Assembly (NCBI GenBank): GCA_031431195.1
Contig: JANPCU010000130.1
Location: forward strand, 24,579 to 88,578
Reading direction: 5' to 3'
Length of the DNA: 64,000 nt
Source of the DNA: TH-plancto1 sp031431195
GTDB lineage: Bacteria; Planctomycetota; Planctomycetia; Planctomycetales; Planctomycetaceae
The translations under genes and the position numbers were made by a program. The notes under the pieces are model-generated. The model was not told the DNA's origin. It saw only the letters and a list, made by a program, of their open reading frames with translations, and searched no databases. Of this stretch, positions 1-9,268 are shown piece by piece. The number at the start of each line of letters is the position of its first letter. Within the stretch, counting starts at the first letter, position 1.

Positions 1-2
1 AG

Positions 3-1235
3 GACTCTTCGAACCCAGAGGCATCGGTGATCATCCCCTGGTCGCTCGCCGTCCGGCGGGCCACACTGGTGGACATGGGAGTGACAGCTTCGGGACGATT
101 GGAAACCGAAGCTGACTTCCTCTCCGAGGCGTACCGCCAAGGCAGACCCGTCGTCACCAGTTCCGACCCAGTGGTCAGTGCAGATGATCCGACAGCCCTC
201 GACTCCCCGTCCGCTGGGGACTTGTCACGACTGATTCGCAAACCCACTCGGACATTCGCTCCCTCTCCATTACAGCCGAGGTCAGTGAGACGGAATCGCT
301 TCCCGAATGTCCCGACAAGTTGCGATGTCGTCCTCCCCTTTCGAGGTCATTTACACTATGTGCGCGAGGCCCTGGACGGACTCCTGAAGCAAGAGCAGGT
401 CACTCCGGTCATCCACCTCATCGACGATGCCACGGTCGAAGACACGACTGATTTCCTCAACGAATGGGCGAAGCATCCGCAACTGCGGGTCTATCGCAAT
501 CGGGAAAACATCGGGCAGTTCCAGTCCTTCAACAACACCGCTCCGTTTTGGGAGACCGACCTCGTGGCGGTCCAGGACGCCGACGACATCAGCCTGCCGC
601 ACCGGCTGCACTGGGCCGGGCAGATGCTGCACTGGAGCGGGGCGGATTACTTCGGGGGGGCGGTCGAGCTGTTCGGCGATGAAGACCTCATCCGCCCCGT
701 AATGTCTGAGACGAAGGCCCTCGAACGGATTCGACGGGCCGACTACCGCCGGTCCTTCTACCCCCAGTGGGCCAAGACCGACTACTTCCTCGAAAATCCC
801 ACAGCTGTATTTCGCACGGCGATGTTCCGCGAGATGGGTGGGTATGCCGACTTCGGCAGTCGGCTGATGAACCGCACGAGCCTCGACACCGAATTCCAGC
901 TGCGCTGTTTGTTTCGGGGAGTGCGGTTTGCGATCACGCGCGAGGTGGTTACGCGGTATCGAGTTCATCCAGAGTCCGCGACGCAGGACCGCCTGACGGG
1001 GTGGGGCACGACACCGCGCGCGGCGTCGATTCGCCAACTGGAGGAGCGCTGCCGCGTGTTTCGCGGTGGGGACTTCGACCCTCGTACTTTCGGGGCACTG
1101 GGGCGTTATACTGGGGTCACGCAGCCTTGGCTCGTTTCCCGAGGACTCGCGCGCCATCCCAGTGTCGGTCGCGAATGCCGACTAGAGGTCGGTGTTGTGG
1201 ACATACTCTTGTTCACCGGGGTCGCCCGAATGTAG
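3..1235 (+). CDS. Family 2 glycosyltransferase, 5'-partial, probably with two tandem GT domains
   Basis: The frame is open to the left edge, so the true start is probably outside the window; an internal GTG at 27 is the first start-like codon. Residues from about 100 (counting from 27) form a GT-A fold: a Rossmann-like strand (CDVVLPFRGH), a second conserved stretch (IDDATVEDT) and the metal/nucleotide-sugar motif DADDIS, followed by the usual acceptor half. Family knowledge: such enzymes transfer sugars from nucleotide donors in polysaccharide or glycoprotein synthesis. The first ~45 residues (IIPWSLAVRRATLVDMG, then an ETEADFLSEAYRQG stretch) resemble the C-terminal end of another GT2 domain, suggesting a two-domain protein whose first domain lies upstream. 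The stop is followed at once by a dispersed inverted-repeat element. Donor and acceptor cannot be told. Confidence 0.8.
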   Translation, partial: DSSNPEASVIIPWSLAVRRATLVDMGVTASGRLETEADFLSEAYRQGRPVVTSSDPVVSADDPTALDSPSAGDLSRLIRKPTRTFAPSPLQPRSVRRNRFPNVPTSCDVVLPFRGHLHYVREALDGLLKQEQVTPVIHLIDDATVEDTTDFLNEWAKHPQLRVYRNRENIGQFQSFNNTAPFWETDLVAVQDADDISLPHRLHWAGQMLHWSGADYFGGAVELFGDEDLIRPVMSETKALERIRRADYRRSFYPQWAKTDYFLENPTAVFRTAMFREMGGYADFGSRLMNRTSLDTEFQLRCLFRGVRFAITREVVTRYRVHPESATQDRLTGWGTTPRAASIRQLEERCRVFRGGDFDPRTFGALGRYTGVTQPWLVSRGLARHPSVGRECRLEVGVVDILLFTGVARM

Positions 1236-1341
1236 GCGATGTCGCTCCGCGACTCGCATTCCGAGCGCCGGGCGACCCACTCGTACAGCGGCAGGACGTG
1301 TCCAGCAAGAAGAATCTCAGTCGCGGAGCGACATGAGCTAC
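1232..1341. repeat. MITE-like dispersed repeat, family A, copy 1
   Basis: Terminal inverted repeats of about 23 bp bound this element: the left arm (1232-1254) contains GTCGCTCCGCGACT and the right arm (1319-1341) contains AGTCGCGGAGCGAC, matching at about 20 of 23 positions. A second copy lies in opposite orientation at 16185-16294, with the first 32 bases identical and part of the interior conserved. The element overlaps the stop codon of the glycosyltransferase gene and fills the gap before the caspase-like gene. Confidence 0.75.
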
Positions 1342-1425
1342 GACAGGAGCTTCGCCCCGGTGCTGACGTTCGCGACGCGCGCACCAAAATGATCTGTTTT
1401 GCCCTTCTTCAAAGACGCCCCCCCC

Positions 1426-4400
1426 ATGCCAACTCCGCTCTACGCCCTCCTCATCGGCGTCAACACCTACAAGGCTCCGTTCATCCCGCCGCTCAAGGGG
1501 TGCCGGAACGATGTCGAGTTGCTGGCCTCCATCCTCCGCAGCCGCTTCGGGGTGACCGATGAGCAATTGCGAGTGATCGTCGATGAGCAGGCCACGCATG
1601 CCGCGATCAAGGAGGGCATCCGCGAGCATCTGATCGGCACTGCCCAGACAGCGAAGGCCACGGGCCAACCGATTCCGGCGTTCCTGTTCCACTTCAGTGG
1701 GCATGGCTCGATGGCGCGGGATGCCAGTGGGGCCAAGGCGACTGGTCTCGATGAAACGATGGTGCCGAACGACAGCCGTCAGTCCGACATCCTCGATATC
1801 AAGGACTGGGAACTCGGGGCGCTGATCGATGAACTCGCTCAGTACACGCACAACATCACCGTGGTGCTGGACTGCTGCCACTCGGGGTCGGGCACGCGCG
1901 ATGCGGAACTGACGACGCGCCAGTGTCCGGTCGACTTGCGTCCTCAGCCCGAGCGGCCTCTCGCGATTGTGGCGGGGACACGCAGCGCGGACAGTGCCCC
2001 CGCCACGCCGCTCAACTCGCATGTTCTACTGGCCGCGTGCAGTAACAGCCAATCGGCCAACGAGTACGTCGATACATCCACTGGCGAGAAGCGGTACTAC
2101 GGGGCGCTGAGTTATGCCCTGGCCGAGGAACTGGCGAAGACGCCTGCCGGGAATGCCAGCTACCGCGAGATCTACCAGCGCGTCTGTCGCCGCCTCAAGC
2201 AGTGGTATCCATTGCAATCCCCGCAGTGCGAGGGGGACCGCGACCGCGTTCTCTTCGGCGGCGATCGTCCCCCGCGCGATGTGTGGATCAGCGTCACCGG
2301 GTCGCAGGACGGGATGATTCGCATTGATGCGGGTGGCGTACACGGGTTGACAGAAGGAGTCGAACTCCATGTCTATCCCGAACAACTGCGAGAGATCGGC
2401 AGTGAGGTTCGACCAATTGCGCGGCTGCGGGTGGTGCAGCGCGACGCGGTGCAGAGCCTGTGCGAAGTGATCGACGGTGAGCGGGAACTGCCCCCCGGTT
2501 GCCGCGTCCAGCCGATCACTTGTGGGTCGCAGTTGACTCGCACGGTGTCGCTGGCCGGTGTCGACACGGACGCTCGCGAGGCCGCTCAACAACGACTGAC
2601 CCAGCCCGATCTGCTCGGGCTGGTAAAGTTCACTACCGACGCGGTCGCTGACTTGAAGGTCCAATCCCATGCCGGTGGTTATTCGCTATGCGACGCCGCA
2701 GACCAGCCGCTCGAATCACCGGCCACTACGCAGAGCCTCGAGACTCTGGCCGCCTCGATTCGCAAGTGGGCCAAGTCGCTCAACGCCCTGCGGATCGAGA
2801 ACCCCTCACCGCAGTCGGAGCTGCGCGGGCTGGTCGGTGTGGAGTTCAAACTGAAAGACGGGTCGCTCGTCTCCGACTCGAACCAGGCCACGCTGGAGTC
2901 GGGCACCGTGGTCCAGGTACAGATCACCAACCGCTCGCCGGGGCCTCTGTATGTCTCGGCCCTCAGCTTCGGCTACGACGGGTCGGTCTCGCTGATCTGG
3001 CCCGCGATGGCCGGGGAGCAACTCCCACTGCCGCCGGGGAAGTCGGTGTCGACGCGGGCCTTTCGCTTGATGTTCCAAACCGGCGATGCCCGGACTCAGG
3101 TTCACGAAGCGATCAAGGTCTTCGCGACCCGCTCACCGACAGACTTCGATCTGCTCACGATGGACGGAGCGGGTCAGCACGCGGGGACGCGATCGGTCGG
3201 CACAGCCGGTCCGCTGGGGCGGCTTCTGGAGCAGGCGGCCCAAGGCAGCGGCACTCGCATCCTCCAGCCGGTCGAAGCCCCCGCTGAGGAGGACTGGACC
3301 ACCGCCGAGTTGGCCTACCAACTGGTGCGGCCCGCGAAAGAACTTCAGCGACCGCTGCTGGGTGGTCAGGCCGTACCATTGCCCGGCACCGAGTGCGTTG
3401 TCACCGCTCCGGCAGGATTCTCGGGGACGTTGCGACCCGTGACGGCCACGCCCGAACAGCGGTCACTCGGCAGCGCTGCCACGACTGAGGCCGTAGCCAC
3501 GATCGGCACGCCCTCGTCCCACCCGCCAGCCGCCTTCCTCGCCAGTCTGCTCGGGGCGAACGGCCCCGTTTTGGCCCCCATCGAGATCGAGGCCGACAAC
3601 CTGGCCCGCTCGCAAATTTCGGGGGACACTCCGTTACGAGTGCAGTGGAGTTCCGGACAACGGAGCCTGGAATCCTCGGTCACTTCGCAGCGTGTCCTCG
3701 CCATTGCTTCGGATGGGGAGTTGCTCTATCCGGTCGGCATCGCGGACGCACAGAGCGGAGCCGTTAATGTCACCTGGCTCCCCCCAGCGGGCGAGTCGAC
3801 ACTCGAAGGGACCGTTGCAACTCGCAACCTCGTGCGCACGGTTCGACTGTACTTCTACAAGATGCTCAGCTGGGAGCTGGGATCGCTGGGGTTAAACGTC
3901 GTCCGCTGGGTTCCCATCGAGCGCGTGTCCACTGAACCGCTCGTGATTGGAGAGCGATCGCGGCCATTCTCCCTTGGAGAGGTCCGCAGCCGCCGGGCTA
4001 CTCCCGGCGACATCCTCCCCGCACACAAGGTGCTGGTGCTCGTACATGGCGGACTGTCGGATGCCGATTCAATGCTGGCCGAGATTGGCCCGCTGGTGGA
4101 ACGTTCGGGGCAGACCTATGACCGGATCGTCGCATTTGAGTACGAGACCGTGGTGACTCCCCTGCAGGACAGTGCCACGCAACTGGCACAGGCTCTGGCG
4201 AGCGGCGGGCTGGCTCCGACAGGAGGGGGGCGAGTGGATCTGATGGCCGTGGGCGTGGGAACGCTTGTGACTCGCGCGGCGATCGAGATGCTCGGGGCAC
4301 GCGAGCGAGTCAGTCGGTGCCTGCTCGCCGGACCTCCCAATACGGGAACTTTGCTGGCCAAATCGCAAAGCATTGCCCGCTGGCTCGGGACACTCGCCCT

Positions 4401-4803
4401 CGCGAAATGCGTGCTGGTGCCTCAGCTACTCCCGCTGAATATGGCGTTCAACAAAGCGGTGAACGATGCCGCAGCGATCCGCGATTTGCAACCGCAGTCG
4501 GACTTCCTCAAAGCCCTCAACGCCTCTAGCCCGCCCACTCAAGTGCCCTATACCATTCTCGCCGGGGTGGCTGCGTTGCCACCCGCGCTGGCTGGTTTTT
4601 TGCGCCGCCTGGCCGATGCGAGCTTGTCGTTCCTGTTCGACGACGAGCATGACATGGTGTGCAGCCAGACCAGCATGCTCTCTCTGCGGAACGGACAATT
4701 CCCGGTCGAGCAGCTGCAGGTCCATGTCGTCCCAGCAGATCACTTTACCTATTGGAGTGATCCGAGTACGGCTGAGCGGGTGGTGGAGTGGCTCAAAGTG
4801 TGA
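1426..4803 (+). CDS. Caspase-like peptidase (C14) fused to DUF4384 and a degenerate alpha/beta-hydrolase domain
   Basis: I choose the ATG at 1426 because the caspase fold begins at once (LYALLIGVNTY); a TTG at 1399 is less likely. Residues 4-~290 form a caspase-like domain: the His is in FHFSGHGS (His93) and the nucleophile in LDCCHSGSG (Cys151), so the dyad is intact. Residues ~485-530 look like DUF4384 (PLYVSALSFGYDGSVSLIWP). The C-terminal ~270 residues look like an alpha/beta hydrolase: an oxyanion-type VLVHGG near 867 and a late His in PADHFTY near 1106, but the expected GxSxG elbow is GVGTL (942-950), lacking Ser. No signal peptide is visible, so it is probably cytoplasmic. Bacterial caspase homologues are often stress or defence proteases; substrate unknown. 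The next gene is convergent. 1125 residues. Confidence 0.85.
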   Translation: MPTPLYALLIGVNTYKAPFIPPLKGCRNDVELLASILRSRFGVTDEQLRVIVDEQATHAAIKEGIREHLIGTAQTAKATGQPIPAFLFHFSGHGSMARDASGAKATGLDETMVPNDSRQSDILDIKDWELGALIDELAQYTHNITVVLDCCHSGSGTRDAELTTRQCPVDLRPQPERPLAIVAGTRSADSAPATPLNSHVLLAACSNSQSANEYVDTSTGEKRYYGALSYALAEELAKTPAGNASYREIYQRVCRRLKQWYPLQSPQCEGDRDRVLFGGDRPPRDVWISVTGSQDGMIRIDAGGVHGLTEGVELHVYPEQLREIGSEVRPIARLRVVQRDAVQSLCEVIDGERELPPGCRVQPITCGSQLTRTVSLAGVDTDAREAAQQRLTQPDLLGLVKFTTDAVADLKVQSHAGGYSLCDAADQPLESPATTQSLETLAASIRKWAKSLNALRIENPSPQSELRGLVGVEFKLKDGSLVSDSNQATLESGTVVQVQITNRSPGPLYVSALSFGYDGSVSLIWPAMAGEQLPLPPGKSVSTRAFRLMFQTGDARTQVHEAIKVFATRSPTDFDLLTMDGAGQHAGTRSVGTAGPLGRLLEQAAQGSGTRILQPVEAPAEEDWTTAELAYQLVRPAKELQRPLLGGQAVPLPGTECVVTAPAGFSGTLRPVTATPEQRSLGSAATTEAVATIGTPSSHPPAAFLASLLGANGPVLAPIEIEADNLARSQISGDTPLRVQWSSGQRSLESSVTSQRVLAIASDGELLYPVGIADAQSGAVNVTWLPPAGESTLEGTVATRNLVRTVRLYFYKMLSWELGSLGLNVVRWVPIERVSTEPLVIGERSRPFSLGEVRSRRATPGDILPAHKVLVLVHGGLSDADSMLAEIGPLVERSGQTYDRIVAFEYETVVTPLQDSATQLAQALASGGLAPTGGGRVDLMAVGVGTLVTRAAIEMLGARERVSRCLLAGPPNTGTLLAKSQSIARWLGTLALAKCVLVPQLLPLNMAFNKAVNDAAAIRDLQPQSDFLKALNASSPPTQVPYTILAGVAALPPALAGFLRRLADASLSFLFDDEHDMVCSQTSMLSLRNGQFPVEQLQVHVVPADHFTYWSDPSTAERVVEWLKV

Positions 4804-4827
4804 TGTGAACAGTCAGACTGTCTGACC

Positions 4828-4889
4828 CGTGGGATAGGCTTCCAGCCTGTCTGATACCGTAAGACGACAGGCTGGAAGCCTATCCCACG
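4828..4889. repeat. Perfect 24-bp inverted repeat, family B (possible bidirectional terminator)
   Basis: The arms 4828-4851 and 4866-4889 are perfect reverse complements separated by 14 nt; the core is GGATAGGCTTCCAGCCTGTC. It lies between two convergent genes, where it could end transcription both ways, although no T-run follows. The right arm overlaps the last codons and the stop (4880-4882) of the minus-strand gene. A half copy lies at 32319-32343. Confidence 0.8.
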
Positions 4890-7800
4890 CGGACCCCTTG
4901 TTCCGACGTGGGCCAATGGTCGACCCATGCGCTCCAAGTGACTTCAGTCTCCTGGAACAGAAGCTGACCACGGTCGACGACTGGCCAGCCCGTCACCGGG
5001 GCTCCATTGATCGCCACCGGCGCGATCGAGCGGCCCTCTTGTCGCAACGGGTAGACGACTGGATCGGCTTGCGGGGAGATCAGACGGACGGCGTCGGCCT
5101 CCAACTCCAGGCCCGGCTCGACATCCGTTCCGTGGGTCACGCTGGAGAGCACTTGCTCCCGCACCAGATCGACTCCCGCCAACTTGTAGAGGCCGGTCAG
5201 AGCGATGTTCAGCCGAATCCGCGTCTCCTCGGGCAACTCGTGCATCCAGCCCGGATCGACAATCCTCGCCGCCAGCCAACCGTTCAAATCCTCCCACCGC
5301 ATCAGGAGTGGACGCTCGGGGGCCAGCGAACTCCACAGCTCCAAATCGAACCGATTCGTGGCCGGCTCCACTCGGCCCACGGATATTGTGGCCCCACTCA
5401 GCAGTTTCGTTTCGGCCAGCAGCACGCAGAATTCCCGCTCCACGAAACGCCGCACCGCCAGCACGACCGAGTCGATATGCGACAGCTGCCGTGTCGAGCG
5501 ATACCCGTGTCCGGGATCGGATTCGAGTCGCAACGCCCCTCGCAGCTTCATGTAGAGCTTGGCCAGCGTTCCCGAACGAAAGCCGGGGCGTAACAGCGCA
5601 GTGATCGACTCTCCGTGACTGCCGACTCGCGCGGGTTGAATTCCCTGCGGGCGGTTGGCGACATAAAGCTGCCAGTTCTCTTTAAGTTCCCAGACCAGGA
5701 ACCCGAAGACGCCGGGAGCCAGTAAGACGATGGCACCAGTGATCGCAGCTGCGGTCGGTTCTGACATCCGCTCCATTCCGACCGAGCCGTGGATCAAGTG
5801 CAGGATTTGTTTGGAATAAGGGAGCAGAATCTTGTGCGAGATGGTGACGACCGGGAAGTGTTTAATCGGGTTGATCTGGGGCTCCACCAGCAAGGTCACG
5901 ACGAATCGGATGACATACGACACGACCGACCAGACCGAACCGATCAGGATCTTCAGCAATACAAAACGCCCCGGATCCCCCGCCCGGAACCGCAACCATT
6001 CATCGACGGTATAGAGCGACTGCTCGATCCACTGCATGGCATCATGGAACAGGTCCATCACGAGATGATAGATCACGGCGAAGATGCGGAATCGTAACTC
6101 GTGCCAGGCACGAACACAGATATCCAGTACCCGCTCCTCGAGCGATCTCCCGGCTGGTGAGTTCAGAAACAGGTTCAGCACCAGAAAGCTGTCGAACCAG
6201 TTCCGCCAAGTCAACGAGGGAGTCGGCAGGAGCCAGCTCAATGAGTATTTCAGCAAGAACCAGGCAATGCCGACGAGAACGAGCGTGACCGCGATCGGGC
6301 GGAGTACATACCCCTTAAGGATCGCGAAAGCCCGGCTTTCGAGAACGCGGTGGACGAGCTGTGAATCGATCACTGACACCGGCAGTTCGTAGGCCAGCCA
6401 GCGTGAGGTCGCCCAGAGTCGAACGAAACACTTGACCACACTGCGACGAAACCGGGCACGATGCAGAAGCATCCACACCAAGAGGCCGAGCACCAGCCAC
6501 GCCGCATAAAACGGGGGCGTGTGTGGTTGAGCATTCTTGGAGTTCTCGATGTTCTTACGGACCTGCTGGCCGATGGTCGCGTCCACCGTTTTCGTCGTCG
6601 CATTGACTGCAGCTTCGCCTACGTCTTGCAACGCGTCGACGGCCCGGTCAGTAAGCTTGGCCACGCTCGAAGGCTTTTCGGCAGCTGCTTCGGGCTGGTC
6701 CTCCGCGTTGGGGGTCTTAGCGAGAGGGGCGGCATTCAACGGCGGCTGATCGTCCACGGAGTCCGTTGCAGGACCGGTCAGAGCCGTCGGTTTTTCTCCT
6801 AGTCCAGAATTGGATAGCGGCGGCGATGAGGCCAGTGGAGGACTCACTGCCGAGTCCACAGGACTTTGAACAGCCGCTGTTGACTTCGACGGTGGCGCTT
6901 CCGCAGGCGGCCCCTGCCACAAGTGAACCAGCATCGCCAGCGCGAGGTACGCCCCGCCAAACGGTAACGCCACATTCCGCACCAGGAACCGCCCCAGCGG
7001 TGTCCCAAAGGCCAGCGAACTCAGCCGCTGCGAGGCCCGCAGATAAACTGCTCCCTGTCGATAAACCCCGTCCAGAACCTTGGCTAGTTGCCGGTCCGCT
7101 CGCAGCAAGCGATCGCCCCACGCCAGTTCCACGGGCCCCGAAACATCCGGCAGCTTCAAGCTGTTCTGCGAGAGTGCATCTCGCACATCACCCATCGTGA
7201 TAAAGCCGCGTTCGACTAGCCGGTCGAGCAACCCTTCAATCACCTTGCGGCGGGCCACGCGCTCCGGAATGTTCTGCGGCACCAAGCCGACATCATCGAA
7301 GGTCTTCTCGATCAGGGGCCGCACGGTTTGTCGCAGCTCTTGGTCTGATCGGGATTGGACCACATCGATGAGGGCCATCAACCGGTTGCGGTCGACTGCG
7401 AATATACGGATCGACGAGGCCCGCTCCGCGGTGGATTGCAGATACTTCGCACTCTGTACTGTTTCCAGAAGAGGAAGTTCTCGCCGCAGCGGTTCCCCTC
7501 CGAATGTCTTCACCCAACCCCAGACGTTAAACCGGTACACCCCGCGTTCGTGGGCGACGCAGACTTTTTGCAAGTCGTAGAGAACTCGGGCTTCGACGCT
7601 GCGATAGCCGTCGGCGGCCCGAGATAGCAGGGGACATAGCGCCCGCCACCATTCTTCCCTCTCCGAGTGACTCAACCGCCAGACTCGCTGCAAGCGCTCG
7701 GCCAGCTGACGCAACTCCTCTTCAGCAGCGGTGCGGTGGCTCGCCGCATCAGCGGGTGCGTCATTGGCGGCCCGCATGCGCAGGATTGCGGCTTTGACCT

Positions 7801-8635
7801 GGTTCCCCACTTGCCCGGCACGTTCCGCCTTGGCGAGCCACAAGGCGGGCTGGGGAGACTTGATGGGCAGCGGCTGGACCGCTAACGGGTCCGGGGTCAT
7901 CGTACTGAATGGGATGACTTCCACCGGCACAACATCCGCCACGGGGGGCAGCAACCGCTCGGGGGCTCCTTCGGGCTGAGTCTCTCGATACCAAGTCTCG
8001 TGGGGCAGATCCGACCACAAAGACTCAATCGCTTCCCAGTTTCGTATCGCCGGAAAAAACAGCCGCAGATCCCAGGGGGCGAAGTAGTTCAATTCCAGCA
8101 CGACGGCCAGGAACTCGACGTACGCCACCTCGTCATCCTGTGGCGGCAACAGCAAGTCATCCTTCAACAGCACATGGCGGACTTCCGCGAACTCCCCCGC
8201 TCCAATCTGACGAATACGCTCCGCAATCAACGCCGAAGTCAGCTGTTGATCCTCGATCAGCTGTTCCACTTCGGCATGGACGCGACCATGAAACGTCAGT
8301 CGCCAAAACGCATGCAACCGCTCCGCACTGGTGAGTCGGGCAAACTCCTCGTCATCGGTGGGACGGGCCAGGAGGATCATACGCCGAGGCAATTCCTCCG
8401 CTGGAGACAGCCCCAGTTCCGACCGGTCGGCGACGATCAACAGCCGCTCGCGCTCGATCGTGTAGACCCTCGAGTGCGGCACCCGGATTCCCAGACCCGG
8501 AATCCGGCGGTCCTGAATGATGACCCGCCGCAAGATGCGCGGTTCGACGAAGAGCGCACGCGGCTCGGCCTGCGAGACGAGAGTTTCAATCGCATCCAAG
8601 GAGAGAACTGGCGGTGTGGGGGAAGTCGCACTCAT
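4880..8635 (-). CDS. Large multi-pass membrane protein of unknown function (1251 aa)
   Basis: I do not recognise a family. The N-terminal ~540 residues are soluble and charged. Hydrophobic segments lie near residues 550-572, 708-724, 779-802, 812-823, 891-915 and 962-984. A Pro/Ala/Ser-rich linker sits between the first two, and a ~260-residue soluble tail follows. The tail ends with a stretch that looks like a small beta-domain. Two copies of the pattern 'soluble head, membrane block, soluble tail' in one chain suggest a scaffold or transducer rather than an enzyme, but that is inference. It is convergent with the caspase-like gene, and its last residues (VRVG) and stop are encoded inside the family B repeat. 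The ATG at 8635 is the only convincing start. The reading frame is clearly real from its length and codon use. Confidence 0.75.
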   Translation of the reverse strand: MSATSPTPPVLSLDAIETLVSQAEPRALFVEPRILRRVIIQDRRIPGLGIRVPHSRVYTIERERLLIVADRSELGLSPAEELPRRMILLARPTDDEEFARLTSAERLHAFWRLTFHGRVHAEVEQLIEDQQLTSALIAERIRQIGAGEFAEVRHVLLKDDLLLPPQDDEVAYVEFLAVVLELNYFAPWDLRLFFPAIRNWEAIESLWSDLPHETWYRETQPEGAPERLLPPVADVVPVEVIPFSTMTPDPLAVQPLPIKSPQPALWLAKAERAGQVGNQVKAAILRMRAANDAPADAASHRTAAEEELRQLAERLQRVWRLSHSEREEWWRALCPLLSRAADGYRSVEARVLYDLQKVCVAHERGVYRFNVWGWVKTFGGEPLRRELPLLETVQSAKYLQSTAERASSIRIFAVDRNRLMALIDVVQSRSDQELRQTVRPLIEKTFDDVGLVPQNIPERVARRKVIEGLLDRLVERGFITMGDVRDALSQNSLKLPDVSGPVELAWGDRLLRADRQLAKVLDGVYRQGAVYLRASQRLSSLAFGTPLGRFLVRNVALPFGGAYLALAMLVHLWQGPPAEAPPSKSTAAVQSPVDSAVSPPLASSPPLSNSGLGEKPTALTGPATDSVDDQPPLNAAPLAKTPNAEDQPEAAAEKPSSVAKLTDRAVDALQDVGEAAVNATTKTVDATIGQQVRKNIENSKNAQPHTPPFYAAWLVLGLLVWMLLHRARFRRSVVKCFVRLWATSRWLAYELPVSVIDSQLVHRVLESRAFAILKGYVLRPIAVTLVLVGIAWFLLKYSLSWLLPTPSLTWRNWFDSFLVLNLFLNSPAGRSLEERVLDICVRAWHELRFRIFAVIYHLVMDLFHDAMQWIEQSLYTVDEWLRFRAGDPGRFVLLKILIGSVWSVVSYVIRFVVTLLVEPQINPIKHFPVVTISHKILLPYSKQILHLIHGSVGMERMSEPTAAAITGAIVLLAPGVFGFLVWELKENWQLYVANRPQGIQPARVGSHGESITALLRPGFRSGTLAKLYMKLRGALRLESDPGHGYRSTRQLSHIDSVVLAVRRFVEREFCVLLAETKLLSGATISVGRVEPATNRFDLELWSSLAPERPLLMRWEDLNGWLAARIVDPGWMHELPEETRIRLNIALTGLYKLAGVDLVREQVLSSVTHGTDVEPGLELEADAVRLISPQADPVVYPLRQEGRSIAPVAINGAPVTGWPVVDRGQLLFQETEVTWSAWVDHWPTSEQGVRVG

Positions 8636-8778
8636 TCCCAGATTGTAGAGGATGTGGGCCGCATTGCCTTCTCGGTTGAGGCCGTGTGTGCCTGAGAAAA
8701 GCCGTCAGCGCTTAACACGGAAGGCCGTCGCCGCGTCACTTCAAGTGAGAAGCCTCGGATCCTGTCCTCGAAAATTGG

Positions 8779-8851
8779 AAACGCAGAGGTCGCTGAGAAC
8801 GCAGAGGTCGGAGGAATTCCTTTCTCGGCGTCCTCAGCGACCTCTGCGTTT
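8779..8851. repeat. Inverted repeat 'ACGCAGAGGTCGCTGAG', family I
   Basis: The arms around 8779-8798 and 8831-8851 are near-perfect reverse complements of AACGCAGAGGTCGCTGAG, with a partial second copy of GAACGCAGAGGTCG inside. A related logic (an 'aagaacgcaaaa' arm pair) is seen at 26675-26746. No open frame depends on it. Confidence 0.7.
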
Positions 8852-8893
8852 TATACTTCGCGCGGCATGAATTGAGCGGCGGAGCATCGCTCC

Positions 8894-9042
8894 GGCGAGC
8901 CCCTGGCGTGAGCCGGGGTGTTCCGTCGAGTGAACGTCGACTTCGCAGAATCGCCGTCACGCCGGAGCCTCACTGGGGCTGAGTCAATTCACACTACGAC
9001 GCCGTCTGGCTCGGACACCCCGGCTCACGCCGGGGGCTCGCC
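8894..9042. repeat. Paired inverted element, family C ('GGCGTGAGCCGGGGTGT')
   Basis: GGCGAGCCCCTGGCGTGAGC and following bases at 8894-8922 reappear as the reverse complement at 9015-9042, bounding ~90 bp of unique DNA. Further single copies lie at 31407-31436 and, diverged, at 44788-44810. This is a dispersed repeat family that ends intergenic regions. Confidence 0.75.
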
Positions 9043-9268
9043 AGCATGTCTCATTCTCGACCGCGTGAAGTATACTTCCGCCTGTCATTGCGTTCGATGT
9101 GTCACCATCGAATGTCACGAGTTCTGTGTGGGCCAGTGCTTCTGGTGTTGCGGATGCTGACTGTCCTGAAGCACACACTGCTGATGCCCTCGGAGACTTC
9201 TCTCATAGAGAGTCCTCCGCTGGCCCGGTACAGTATGTCTTCGAACTTCGTGTTCCTAGGGGGAGTGC

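Larger units (their letters stand above)
8636..9268. other. 633-bp gene-free region filled with inverted repeats
   Basis: This gap separates divergently oriented genes (the orphan membrane protein on the minus strand, cls on the plus), so it must hold both promoters. It contains two repeat elements (8779-8851 and 8894-9042). I see no convincing coding frame. The last ~200 bases before 9269 should hold the cls promoter, but no clear -35/-10 pair stands out. Confidence 0.6.

Noticed and set aside
8636..9268. Remnant of an insertion sequence
   Set aside because: There is no transposase fragment; only short inverted repeats are visible.
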